Assembly (NCBI GenBank): GCA_015059245.1
Contig: SVAU01000004.1
Location: forward strand, 79,205-143,204
Direction of reading: 5' to 3'
Source of the DNA: Bacillota bacterium
GTDB taxonomy: Bacteria; Bacillota_I; Bacilli_A; RF39; UBA660
Length of the DNA stretch: 64,000 nt
The position numbers and the translations under genes are program-made. The notes beneath the pieces are model-generated. The model had not been told where the DNA came from. It saw only the letters and a list, made by a program, of their open reading frames with translations, and did no database searches. This document shows, piece after piece, positions 16,327 to 24,846 of this stretch; position 1 is the first letter of the stretch; each line of letters starts with the position of its first letter.

Positions 16327-18351
16327 TTATTTACTTGCAGAATATACAATTAATTCATGTTGTGCTCTAGTACAAGCAACATATAATAGATTCTTTTCAT
16401 TCTTAAGATATTTACTATCTCCATCACTATAAACTATAACACTATCAAATTCTAATCCTTTAGCTAAGTAAGCAGGCAATACTACTAACTCCTTATTGAA
16501 TTCTTCGCTTTGACCATTCAACAATGATATAGGAATTACTTCTTTCAATTCTTCATATAACTTAGTAGCAGTATTATTATCTCTAGTAATAACAGCAACT
16601 GATTTATATTTATCTCTTAAATAATTAATATCTTCCAGTATCTTGCTATTATCAGTTCTATGAATAAGTGGAACACTTTCAGTCTTTCTAATAGCACATA
16701 CATGATTAAGACCTAATATCTTATTAGTAAATTCTATAATTTCAGGACTTGATCTATATGTCTTAGTTAAACTAATACATTTACTTTGTTTAAATATATT
16801 AGCAAGTATATCCAAACTATCGTATTTATAATAAGGATTAATAGTTTGATTAACATCTCCTAATATAGTAAAGTTGCTATTTCTAAATATTTTACTAATA
16901 ATTAAATATTGTAAATAATTATAATCCTGAGCTTCATCAATAACTACTTGTCTTATATCTTTTTCATATGGAAAACCTTCAAGTAATCCTTTCATATAAA
17001 CAAATAATAAAGCATCATCATATCCAATATTTTTACTCTTATTAAATCTTCTTAATTCTTCATCATTCATTCTTATCTTACAAAACTCACTTGAAAAGAA
17101 TCCAGTAAATATATCTTTGTAATCTTTAACAAAACTACTATTTTCCATAATCATCTTCTTATAAGTCGGTTTCTTCTTAGTACTACCTTTATAATTAGCT
17201 TCACTAAGCTTTTCAGCTATTATATCGACTCTTTCAAAGAAAGGTAACGTATTATACCTATTATGTAATAAATCGTTTAAATCATCCTTATAAACAGTAT
17301 AAATCTTATTCTCAGTAAAATCTCTAATTACTCTAGCTTTTCTTATATAATCATCAATATACAAATTAATATCATTAATAATATCATCACTTTGTTTATA
17401 TCTTATTAGTTCAGGATTACTTACCTTTTCAGAATAAAACTTTCCAATAAAGTCCATAAATGGTTCAACTTCCTGAAACTCAGTAATATTACTACTTAAA
17501 TAATCATTAAAAGTAGTTTGTAACGTATTATCTTCACCTAACTCTGGCAATACATTAGATATATATTCAGTAAATATTTGATTTGGTGAAAATATTAATA
17601 CATCATTACTAGTTAAATTATTAATCTTATATAACAAGAAAGCAATTCTATGTAATGCTACACTAGTTTTACCTGATCCAGCTATACCAGATACTATCAA
17701 AGTCTTATCTCTAACATTTCTAATAACATTATTTTGCTCTTGTTGAATAGTATTAACTATATTTTTCATTTTATCATTACTATCAGTAGCCAATACTTCT
17801 TGTAATAAATCATCATCAATATTCATCGAATTATCAAATGCACTTAATAATTTTCTATCCTGTATTTTATATTGTCTCTTTCTTATTAAGTTACCTTTAA
17901 CAGGTCCTCCAGGAGCAGCATAAGCACAAGGACCAACTTCAAAATCATAGAATAAACTACATATAGGACTTCTCCAGTCATATATTATATTTCCATAATC
18001 ATCATCTTTAAGATATGTTAACCCAAGATATACACTATATCTTTCTTTATCTTCGTCCTCAAACACAACAGAAGCAAAATAAGGATTATCTTTAATTCTA
18101 AACAGTTTCTTAAAATAATTTTGCTTCATAAATATCTTATTAGCTTCAAATTCACTTTCTACAGTAGCTTGATTTAATTCTTGAGCATCCATAGCTCTCA
18201 TATTCTCCCAAGTATACCTTCTAAATTCCATGAATTTATCTTTGTCTTCAAAGATATCTTCTCCCATTTGTGCTAACTTATCATCCAGTAGTTTTAGCAC
18301 TTCAGTAAGTCTCTTTTCTTCAAGTTCAAAATCTCTTCCAGTTATTGCCAT
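16327..18351 (-). CDS. helD: HelD-type RNA polymerase recycling ATPase (UvrD-like superfamily 1)
   Basis: 674 residues. HelD enters the channels of stalled RNA polymerase and uses ATP to free it from nucleic acid. The N-terminus (about 1-75) is the charged coiled-coil arm. The following IYDWRSPICSLFYDFEVG block and the PGGPVKGNLIRKRQYKI segment are typical of Firmicutes HelD rather than UvrD/PcrA. The helicase core has Walker A GIAGSGKTSVALHR (near 220), Walker B VVIDEAQDY (near 469) and the VACTRAQHELIVY box at the end. A DNA helicase role is less likely. It is downstream of the T7SS region and separated by a terminator. Confidence 0.88.
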   Translation of the reverse strand: MAITGRDFELEEKRLTEVLKLLDDKLAQMGEDIFEDKDKFMEFRRYTWENMRAMDAQELNQATVESEFEANKIFMKQNYFKKLFRIKDNPYFASVVFEDEDKERYSVYLGLTYLKDDDYGNIIYDWRSPICSLFYDFEVGPCAYAAPGGPVKGNLIRKRQYKIQDRKLLSAFDNSMNIDDDLLQEVLATDSNDKMKNIVNTIQQEQNNVIRNVRDKTLIVSGIAGSGKTSVALHRIAFLLYKINNLTSNDVLIFSPNQIFTEYISNVLPELGEDNTLQTTFNDYLSSNITEFQEVEPFMDFIGKFYSEKVSNPELIRYKQSDDIINDINLYIDDYIRKARVIRDFTENKIYTVYKDDLNDLLHNRYNTLPFFERVDIIAEKLSEANYKGSTKKKPTYKKMIMENSSFVKDYKDIFTGFFSSEFCKIRMNDEELRRFNKSKNIGYDDALLFVYMKGLLEGFPYEKDIRQVVIDEAQDYNYLQYLIISKIFRNSNFTILGDVNQTINPYYKYDSLDILANIFKQSKCISLTKTYRSSPEIIEFTNKILGLNHVCAIRKTESVPLIHRTDNSKILEDINYLRDKYKSVAVITRDNNTATKLYEELKEVIPISLLNGQSEEFNKELVVLPAYLAKGLEFDSVIVYSDGDSKYLKNEKNLLYVACTRAQHELIVYSASK

Positions 18352-18388
18352 AATACACCTTCCTCCCTATAAATACACAACAAAAACT

Positions 18389-18425
18389 CCACTATATAAT
18401 TTTAAAGAGAATTCTCCTATAGTGG
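18389..18425 (-). promoter_or_regulatory. Hairpin in the helD leader
   Basis: Eight-base inverted repeat (18389-18396 and 18418-18425) enclosing a second palindrome GAGAATTCTC, between the putative promoter (18471-18499) and the helD ribosome-binding site. On the minus strand it is followed by GTTTTTG, so it could act as a weak terminator or attenuator. Function is inferred only from position. Confidence 0.4.
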
Positions 18426-18470
18426 TGCAAATCAATAAAAACTAAATTGTCAAAGTAAAAAGTCAAATTA

Positions 18471-18499
18471 AGTATACAATTAATTTAATTAATTTGCAA
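18471..18499 (-). promoter_or_regulatory. Possible promoter of helD
   Basis: TTGCAA (18494-18499), 17 bases, TATACT (18471-18476) on the minus strand. The -10 is good and the -35 weak. Confidence 0.4.
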
Positions 18500-18502
18500 G
18501 AA

Positions 18503-18528
18503 AAAAAGATGCTATTCAGCATCTTTAT
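18503..18528 (-). terminator. Intrinsic terminator of the main WXG100/effector operon
   Basis: AAAGATGCT and AGCATCTTT form a nine-base-pair hairpin with a four-base loop and a long T run on the minus strand, overlapping the last codons of the DUF4176 gene. Confidence 0.85.
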
Positions 18529-18808
18529 TAGCTCTTTGTTCTAAAATTATGTTAAGTTTGTCTGACATATCTATTGATTCAGGGTTTTCAAATCCTATAT
18601 GGCAAATTTCTTTAATTTGACCATGGTCAAATAAAGCAACACCTTCAGATGCTAGAACACCTTCAGGATAAGGACATCCTCTATAGTCCCACATTTTTTC
18701 TGGAGAATCTTCAGCTACAGAACAAAAACCAGTAATCATAACTTTTTTAGTACCACCATTTAATAAAACAACAGTACCAATTGGTAAAAATCTTTCTTTA
18801 ATTTCCAT
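18512..18808 (-). CDS. DUF4176 protein, copy 1 (T7SS locus)
   Basis: 98 residues from ATG 18808, which has GGAG nine bases upstream; an in-frame TTG at 18823 would add five residues but lacks spacing. The conserved core RFLPIGTVVLLNGGTKKVMI with GFCSVA, DYRGCPYPEG and LFDHGQI identifies the DUF4176 family, small beta-rich proteins encoded in Firmicutes T7SS loci, without a biochemically established role as far as I know. Last gene of the operon that starts with WXG100 at 24654. It is paralogous to 18814-19236 and 24845-25210. Confidence 0.85.
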   Translation of the reverse strand: MEIKERFLPIGTVVLLNGGTKKVMITGFCSVAEDSPEKMWDYRGCPYPEGVLASEGVALFDHGQIKEICHIGFENPESIDMSDKLNIILEQRANKDAE

Positions 18809-18813
18809 AACTA

Positions 18814-19236
18814 TCAACTCCAATCATCTTTTAAACCAGATTGTTGAGCAACTGTAAATCTAGCTTTCATTTCTTCTTTAGACATCGGATTTGTTGGAGC
18901 CTTAGGTGTTCTTCCTTTTGGACTAATTCTTCCATCAGGAACATCCATATCTTCCGCTCTCGTTCCCTTATCTGTTAATGCTTGGTTGTTGTAAATCTTA
19001 TTAATGTTCTTTTCGTGTTCTTCATTTTCTAAACCCATGTATAGAACATCTTCTATTTGAGATGCATCAAACAAGCAATAAATATTTTCCATTAACCCTT
19101 CAGGGAAAACACAACCATTATAATCAAATACTTTGTCAGCGTCAGCATTTTTAGATCTATAACCAGTAATCATTACCTTTTTAGATCCACCAACTAACAT
19201 AACAACAGTACCGATTGGTAATTCCTTTTTATTCAT
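18814..19236 (-). CDS. DUF4176 protein, copy 2, with C-terminal tail (T7SS locus)
   Basis: 140 residues. Residues 1-80 repeat the DUF4176 core (ELPIGTVVMLVGGSKKVMITG, DYNGCVFPEG, LFDASQIEDVLYMG). Residues about 85-140 are an added polar tail with no known domain, ending SGLKDDWS. The tail is absent from copy 1, so the copies may have different partners. The stop lies four bases before the copy 1 start, so the two are probably coupled. Confidence 0.85.
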   Translation of the reverse strand: MNKKELPIGTVVMLVGGSKKVMITGYRSKNADADKVFDYNGCVFPEGLMENIYCLFDASQIEDVLYMGLENEEHEKNINKIYNNQALTDKGTRAEDMDVPDGRISPKGRTPKAPTNPMSKEEMKARFTVAQQSGLKDDWS

Positions 19237-19287
19237 AATATCACCACCATAATATTTTTAATTGGGAGAGAGAAAACTCTCTCCTAA

Positions 19288-21636
19288 TTAATTATTACCC
19301 TTATCATTAGATTTTAATCCTAGAGCAGCTAAGAACGCATCGTCACTTGCTCCTCCAAAACTTGATGATGTATCAGCAGTATTAGTACCACCATTATTTG
19401 ATGTTCCACCAATGTTTACAGAGCCATCAGGGTTAAATGAAACACCACCATCATTAGTACCAGTATTACCAGTATTTCCAGTGTCACCAGTAGAAGTTCC
19501 ACCTATATTAACAGTACCATCAGGATTGAATGATACATTACCATCATTTGTATTAGTATTACCAGTAGTTGAATCTGGAGTACCAGCTTCAGGTGTAGGA
19601 TCTACTACCATTCCACCTTCAGTTTGACCACTTTCTTCATCAGAAATAACTTTACTTAAGTAATATTCTTCACAAGCTTTATCAAATTCTGTTCTAGTCT
19701 TTTGATAACTATCTTTAGCAGTATTAGCATCTTCTATAGCTTTATTAGCAGCTTCTGCACTAGTATTGTATTTAGCAATAGCTTCGTCATATTCTTTAGC
19801 TGCATCTTCAGACCATTTAGAAGTATCTGTACCATATTCTTTTTCATATTTTTCTTTAATAGCATCAACCGCTTGTTTATTAACTTGAGCTTCATCTAAT
19901 AACTTATTAGCATCATCTACTTTAGTTCTATATTCAGTTTCTAAAGTATCAAGTTCATCTTCCATCTTACATAAATCTTCATTATCAGAGTTTAAATGTA
20001 ATGAACGTAATGGTTTCTTATTATCAGCTAACTCATCAGTAGATGGGTTATTAGAGTATGATGATTTAAATCCTTCAACTCCATCAGCTTTAGCCATTGC
20101 TTCAGCTTTTTCAGCAATAATTTGTCTTGTATTTCCATCTAAGAATGCATTAACAGTCATTTGCTTACTAGCTAAGATTGTAGCAATTTCAGCAGTACCA
20201 TAACCAAATTCTTGTAATTGTTTAGTTAATGAAGTGAAGTCTCCTGAAGCATACATTGCTTCAACATCATCCATAATTTGTAATCTGAATTTTTCAATTT
20301 CTTCCATTCCAGTTTCAAATTGATATTCTTCCATAGCTAACTTATCGTAATCAACTTTTCCATCAGGAGTAAGAACACCTAAGTCAACTTCAACATCACC
20401 ATCAATTGGAACATCAGTTTCAATTATTGGATCAATTTCTATATCATTTCCACCTGTTGGATCTGGAGTTGTTGGATTTGAAGGTGTAGGAGTATATCCT
20501 CCAGGACCAGGACCAGGGCCAGGTGCAGTTGTACCAGGTCCAGGACCAGGTGCAGTTGTACCAGGAGCAGTAGTTCCAGGAGAAGTTGTACCAGGACCAG
20601 TTTGTCCAGGAACACCATCACCTATCTTACCAATAAATGATGCACCAACTAAACCAGCGAATAAAGGATTAATTCCTAATGCAGCAACATCTCCTAATGC
20701 AGCTTGTAGTTCAGATTCATCTAAACCAGTTGCAGCACTAGCAGCACCGTAAGCTGCTTTTTCATCTGGAGTATAAGATGGTAAAATTAAATTTATCATT
20801 TCAGATGTATATAAATCACTCTTAATAGTATCAGCCATAAATGCATTTGCATTAGTAACTAATCCTAAGTAATCAATTTCATATCCATAAGTTCTATGTA
20901 AGTAATCAGCAGCAATCATTGAACTTGTTACAGTATATGCATAAGTATAGAACGCACTCATTGCTTCAGAAGTATCCATAGTGATTGTTTCACCATCAAT
21001 AACAACTTCAGTTTCAATACCTACGATAGTAGTACCATCAGCACCACCAGTTCTAACACTTAAACCATATGTATCAGCAGCATCATCAAAATCAGCTCCA
21101 GAAACATTAAATTCGTTAACTTTAGATTTTATCTTTTCTAAATTAATTTCAACATTATAGAACTTAGTAGCAATATTAGCTATACGAATATAGTTATCGT
21201 CACTACCTATCATACAATTATATAGTAGTTGTTCAAATACTTCTTTAGAAGCAGTAATCCAGTTTGGTTCTTTAGAAGTCATTTGTTTAATACCTCTACC
21301 AATACCAAATATAGCACCTAAAGCCGCAATAGCCAAAGCAACCCATCCAACAGGACCAATTGCAACAGCACCAACTACACCAGCAGCAATAGTAGCAGCA
21401 GTACCAGCACCTCCAGCAACAGAAGCAACAACTGTAATACCGCCCTTCCAACGACGCCAGTTACTAATAGCATCCTCATATAAACTATCTAAATAACCAC
21501 TAGCAACAATGTTGTTATACAAGTTATCGAAATTAGTACCCCAACAGTTTTCAGCAGCTTCTAGGGATTCATATGCTTTTTGAATATTCGATTCAATATC
21601 AGCAAATTCTTCGTAATTCATTTTTACTATAGCCAT
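19288..21636 (-). CDS. Large T7SS-locus protein with hydrophobic hairpin and Pro/Gly-rich linkers; candidate secreted effector
   Basis: 782 residues, unknown. Residues 1-65 are helical with aromatic pairs; about 66-115 is a long Gly/Ala-rich hydrophobic stretch able to span a membrane twice; about 115-330 is a mixed domain; about 335-385 is a low-complexity linker with repeated PGTTAPGPGPG-type units; about 390-680 is mostly helical. The tail holds two copies of a VSFNPDGxVNIGGTS unit, then Gly/Ser/Asn-rich sequence. There is no cleavable signal peptide. The helical part (about 460-665) is clearly paralogous to the stand-alone protein at 25237-25821. Position in the WXG100 operon suggests a T7SS substrate or surface component (inference). 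Confidence 0.7.
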   Translation of the reverse strand: MAIVKMNYEEFADIESNIQKAYESLEAAENCWGTNFDNLYNNIVASGYLDSLYEDAISNWRRWKGGITVVASVAGGAGTAATIAAGVVGAVAIGPVGWVALAIAALGAIFGIGRGIKQMTSKEPNWITASKEVFEQLLYNCMIGSDDNYIRIANIATKFYNVEINLEKIKSKVNEFNVSGADFDDAADTYGLSVRTGGADGTTIVGIETEVVIDGETITMDTSEAMSAFYTYAYTVTSSMIAADYLHRTYGYEIDYLGLVTNANAFMADTIKSDLYTSEMINLILPSYTPDEKAAYGAASAATGLDESELQAALGDVAALGINPLFAGLVGASFIGKIGDGVPGQTGPGTTSPGTTAPGTTAPGPGPGTTAPGPGPGPGGYTPTPSNPTTPDPTGGNDIEIDPIIETDVPIDGDVEVDLGVLTPDGKVDYDKLAMEEYQFETGMEEIEKFRLQIMDDVEAMYASGDFTSLTKQLQEFGYGTAEIATILASKQMTVNAFLDGNTRQIIAEKAEAMAKADGVEGFKSSYSNNPSTDELADNKKPLRSLHLNSDNEDLCKMEDELDTLETEYRTKVDDANKLLDEAQVNKQAVDAIKEKYEKEYGTDTSKWSEDAAKEYDEAIAKYNTSAEAANKAIEDANTAKDSYQKTRTEFDKACEEYYLSKVISDEESGQTEGGMVVDPTPEAGTPDSTTGNTNTNDGNVSFNPDGTVNIGGTSTGDTGNTGNTGTNDGGVSFNPDGSVNIGGTSNNGGTNTADTSSSFGGASDDAFLAALGLKSNDKGNN

Positions 21637-21651
21637 ATTTCATCATCCTCC

Positions 21652-22050
21652 CTAATTCTTCTTAGATTCATGTCTAGCCAATTTACGACCAATCCAGTAA
21701 CCAAAGTTACCATCTAATTCAGCATTAACATTATCAATATCTGTCATAATAGCAGAGTGTAAAACATTTAGACTATCTTTTAACTCATTAACATCTTTTT
21801 CCATTTCAGTATATAACTTACCTAAATCACTTACTGTAGCAGCACCTTCAAAATAAAATGCATTAGTATTTGAAGTAGCAACTTTCAAATGCATTAACAT
21901 TTCATCTAAGTTACCTGCAATAGCAGCAGTACTTGTATTATTACCTTTTAAGAAATCGAACTCAGCTCTAATATCATCACCAAGTACATAATATTCAAAT
22001 CCTGATTTATCACCACAGGAATAAGTATAAGTAGTAGTATCTTCAGCCAT
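21652..22050 (-). CDS. Small helical T7SS-locus protein, unknown
   Basis: 132 residues. After a short beta-like N-terminus (TYTYSCGDKSGFEYYVLGDD) the protein is largely helical (about 30-110), with the size and two-helix look of WXG100-related proteins but no W-x-G turn in the middle. The aromatic turn is FYFEG near 66-70. It ends in a basic RKLARHESKKN tail. Lying 13 bases after the 461-residue gene and 15 bases before the 782-residue gene, it could be a chaperone or partner for the neighbouring large protein (inference). Confidence 0.65.
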   Translation of the reverse strand: MAEDTTTYTYSCGDKSGFEYYVLGDDIRAEFDFLKGNNTSTAAIAGNLDEMLMHLKVATSNTNAFYFEGAATVSDLGKLYTEMEKDVNELKDSLNVLHSAIMTDIDNVNAELDGNFGYWIGRKLARHESKKN

Positions 22051-22063
22051 GTTTCACACCTCC

Positions 22064-23449
22064 TTAATTATGTAACAAATCCATATTAGCATCTATATTA
22101 TCAACGTAAACATTATTGTCTCTAGCATAGAATGCATATGTCATTGAATCAGCTTGACCAAGATTTGTAGAACCAGCGTATAACACTGTTTGATCATCTG
22201 TATTATCTAAAGTAGCATTTACTACATTGCCACCTGTATTAATTGTAACTTTTTGCATCTTTCCATTAGCATCTTGATATAGTAAGTTACCTTTATCATC
22301 AGCTACCATATTAGTACCATTTGGAGCTTGTGCAAAGAATGTATATTGTTTATCATCAACTTGAATTGTATCTCCAGCAGCTAATGTAGTGTAATAACTA
22401 CCAGTTGCATTTGGATCATTGAACGAACTACCAATAGCAACACCCTCAGCTAATGTATTAGAACCAGCAGTTATGATTCCAGTAGTTGCCACTTTAGCAG
22501 CATCTAAACCAGCAACAGTGAAACTTTCTCTTAGTACTCCAGTTGCAGCTGCATTATGAGTAGCGTTTTTACCAAGTTGTCCCATAAATGCCCAACCTCT
22601 ACCAGCTTTATTAGATGTATTAGCAATCCATTGAGTAACTTTATTAGTAGTTGAACCATTACCAATTTGCCATCCATTACCAGTAGTAGTCATAGTATGA
22701 CGTAAACCTTGTCCTTGCTTAACTGCTCCAGAAGCACGAGCACCAGGTGCGTTATTATTATAAACATAAGATGTTTTTCCACCTTTAGTAACTGTTTTAA
22801 ATCCATTTGCTGAAGCAGAACTAGCAACAGGAGTAACCATTGCAGACGCAGCTTTAATTTGTGGTACTAACGCTTTAACAGTCTTAATACCACCTACAAC
22901 AGATAGAACATCTAATCCAAGTTCTACGCCTTCCCAGAAGTCTTGTTGTTTTAAATAAGAAACCATTCCTGTATCGATATATGTAGCTCCAGTTAATTGA
23001 TGGAATTCAGAAACAGCTGCCAATTGAGCAATATCTTGTTCACTTAATGCATCAGCATAAACTGAAGTAGTAATGAAACTATCTTGTATTCCTCCACTTG
23101 CCCATCCTAATGGACTAGAAGTTTGAATTCCTTTAACTTGTTGTTCAAATTGTGAATAGTCACCAGCAGCTTGTGCTACTAAAGTAGACCATGCACTGAA
23201 ATTTTCTACAAAATTAGGAAAATTAGCTGATGTATTTTCCCAGTTTAATAGCATTTGTTGTCCTAATTCACCAAATATGGCCATTTCATTTTCACCAACA
23301 ACGCCATGTACTACATCAGTATAATCTAAGTTGATTTTTTCAAGTATACCTGCTATTGAAGTTGGATCGGATTTATCGCCTGTTATAGTGTTCATTTTGT
23401 TGTATAAATTAGAAATCTCTGTGTAATCAAACACTCTACTATTTGACAT
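22064..23449 (-). CDS. FDY-type T7SS protein with long C-terminal region; candidate substrate
   Basis: 461 residues. Residues 1-100 follow the FDY-type pattern shared by the small proteins at 23991, 33734, 41528 and 42933: RVFDYTEI at the start, a Gly/Asn-containing turn (GVVGENEMAIFG), a LLNWENT motif and a second helix ending in SQFEQQV. After this come about 350 residues of mixed sequence with a hydrophobic segment (about 170-210) and a beta-rich end (YTFFAQAPNG, GNLLYQDANGK). No nuclease or other toxin motif is evident. It follows a WXG100 gene, as other FDY-type genes do, so it is likely the extended partner in a secreted heterodimer (inference). Confidence 0.65.
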   Translation of the reverse strand: MSNSRVFDYTEISNLYNKMNTITGDKSDPTSIAGILEKINLDYTDVVHGVVGENEMAIFGELGQQMLLNWENTSANFPNFVENFSAWSTLVAQAAGDYSQFEQQVKGIQTSSPLGWASGGIQDSFITTSVYADALSEQDIAQLAAVSEFHQLTGATYIDTGMVSYLKQQDFWEGVELGLDVLSVVGGIKTVKALVPQIKAASAMVTPVASSASANGFKTVTKGGKTSYVYNNNAPGARASGAVKQGQGLRHTMTTTGNGWQIGNGSTTNKVTQWIANTSNKAGRGWAFMGQLGKNATHNAAATGVLRESFTVAGLDAAKVATTGIITAGSNTLAEGVAIGSSFNDPNATGSYYTTLAAGDTIQVDDKQYTFFAQAPNGTNMVADDKGNLLYQDANGKMQKVTINTGGNVVNATLDNTDDQTVLYAGSTNLGQADSMTYAFYARDNNVYVDNIDANMDLLHN

Positions 23450-23518
23450 ATATTTTTCCTCCTCAAATATTATATATATTAATTAAAACCAAAAATTAAT
23501 AACCCCTAAAATGTAACA

Positions 23519-23875
23519 TTACACAGTTGTAATATTGTTAACAATAGTAACTAATTCATTAGCTAATGTTTCAGTATTTGCTGCAATAGTTTCAAATTGA
23601 GTACCGAACATTCTAATACCATCTGAAAAATCTTGTAATGCAGGATCGTATTTTTTTGCACTTTCTTGGAATAAGTCGTAGTCTTCACCTTTCCAATAAG
23701 TTCCCATATCACCTATTGTAGTATACATATCATTTTTTCTAGCATCGAATGCATTTGCAGCATCCATTAAAGCTTGAGATAAAGTAATTTGGTTATCGCT
23801 ATTAGCAACAAAATCCCAATTACCACATTTTCCTCCAGCCATGCCTCTAGAAACAGTTAACGAAGTATTTCCCAT
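23519..23875 (-). CDS. WXG100-type protein (T7SS)
   Basis: 118 residues from ATG 23875, which has AGGTG eight bases upstream; an in-frame GTG at 23884 is worse placed. Two helices flank a WKG turn (TYWKGEDYDLFQ near 62-73). About 25 extra N-terminal residues include CGNW. WXG100 proteins are secreted as helical hairpin dimers by EssC-type motors. Palindromic structures separate this gene from the upstream 104-residue gene. Confidence 0.85.
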   Translation of the reverse strand: MGNTSLTVSRGMAGGKCGNWDFVANSDNQITLSQALMDAANAFDARKNDMYTTIGDMGTYWKGEDYDLFQESAKKYDPALQDFSDGIRMFGTQFETIAANTETLANELVTIVNNITTV

Positions 23876-23908
23876 ATATATCACACCTTTTCTAACTTGT
23901 ATAAATAA

Positions 23909-23972
23909 TACATTGTAAATTGCTAATTTCTTAGCAACTTACAATGTACTACTTAGCGCTAAGTAGTACATT
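23909..23972. repeat. Two overlapping perfect inverted repeats between T7SS genes
   Basis: Between the 104-residue gene (23991-24305) and the WXG100 gene (23519-23875). The first hairpin has arms 23909-23926 and 23931-23948 (18 bases each, one internal mismatch). The second is a perfect 30-base palindrome (23943-23957 with 23958-23972). They share 23943-23948, so both cannot form fully at once. Neither is followed by a T run on the minus strand, so they are not ordinary terminators; mRNA processing, stabilisation or protein binding are possible. Confidence 0.85.
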
Positions 23973-23990
23973 TTATAGCAATCAAAACAA

Positions 23991-24305
23991 TTAGCTTGTT
24001 CTGATATTTTGGTTGCTTTGTTCGAATGCTTGATAATCATCACAAGTAGCTTTAGCTACATCAAGAAGATTAATACATTTTTGGAAACTTGCAACTAATC
24101 CTGGATACATATCATTCCATGCATTCATTTTTGAACTAGCCCAAGCAGCGTTTTCAGCATATGCTAAGTCTTGTGATAAAGTGTTATTACTTGAATTGAT
24201 AACACCACCAATAGTACCAGCATCAGTATCTGATAAAGCACCTACAGCATCCTTTATATTTGTATAATAAGTATTAAAATCAACATAATTAAACTTTGTT
24301 GCCAT
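23991..24305 (-). CDS. FDY-type small T7SS protein
   Basis: 104 residues, all helical, without signal peptide or membrane helix. KFNYVDFNTYY at the start, SSKMNAWNDMYPGLVASF in the middle and a helix ending DDYQAFEQ match the FDY-type family seen five times in this window. The middle motif (helix, W-N, then an aromatic) takes the place of W-x-G. It lies directly after the WXG100 gene at 24349-24654, as expected for a co-secreted heterodimer pair (inference). Confidence 0.75.
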   Translation of the reverse strand: MATKFNYVDFNTYYTNIKDAVGALSDTDAGTIGGVINSSNNTLSQDLAYAENAAWASSKMNAWNDMYPGLVASFQKCINLLDVAKATCDDYQAFEQSNQNIRTS

Positions 24306-24348
24306 TTTAAATTCACCTCTTTCGTAAACCTTATATTTTAATTAATGA

Positions 24349-24654
24349 CTATAAGCTAGAAGATCTAGAAGTAGATGATTCATAAACAGAATCATAATTA
24401 CCCGCAGTTGTTTCTAAGTCTTTAGCAACGTCATGTAAGAATTGAGAAGCTTTGTCTAAGTTAGCTTTAAATTCTTTTGCAGCAGTGTTGAATGCTACTG
24501 AGTCATCTCCTGACCATACGCTTTCATCAGTAATTGAAGTAGTATTTGAGTCAAATGTAGAAATTAATGAATCAAAACTTCCCGCTTTTCCTTCAAGATT
24601 ACTTGCTAATTGGTGTAGACCTTCAGCATCCATAATTAATGTACTATTTCCCAT
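24349..24654 (-). CDS. WXG100 protein, first gene of main T7SS substrate operon
   Basis: 101 residues from ATG 24654, which has GGAGGTG five bases upstream; an in-frame ATG 26 codons earlier is rejected. Classic WXG100: helix, VWSGDDSVAF turn (WSG near 47-49), second helix, and a Tyr-containing tail (NYDSVYESSTS) fitting a YxxxD/E-like export signal (YDSVYE). Its promoter is at 24775-24803 and its leader is about 110 bases. Confidence 0.92.
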   Translation of the reverse strand: MGNSTLIMDAEGLHQLASNLEGKAGSFDSLISTFDSNTTSITDESVWSGDDSVAFNTAAKEFKANLDKASQFLHDVAKDLETTAGNYDSVYESSTSRSSSL

Positions 24655-24774
24655 AATTGCACCTCCATTCAAAATTACCTGATTATAAGAATATACATTT
24701 TGCAATATAAAGAATACAATGCTTGTTACCAAACACCCCTACCTTTATCTTTTCATCATACCCTTATATCTACA

Positions 24775-24803
24775 ATTATATAAGAAAAACCCTAATTAAT
24801 CAA
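24775..24803 (-). promoter_or_regulatory. Sigma-A promoter of the main WXG100/effector operon
   Basis: TTGATT (24798-24803), 17 bases, TATAAT (24775-24780) on the minus strand, just downstream of the terminator at 24821-24846. Confidence 0.7.
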
Positions 24804-24820
24804 TGAAAAAATAGTCAAAA

Positions 24821-24846
24821 CAAAAAAGATTGTAAAACAATCTTTT
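24821..24846 (-). terminator. Intrinsic terminator of the esaB-containing operon
   Basis: AAGATTGT/ACAATCTT hairpin (24826-24833 and 24837-24844) with a T run on the minus strand. Confidence 0.8.
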
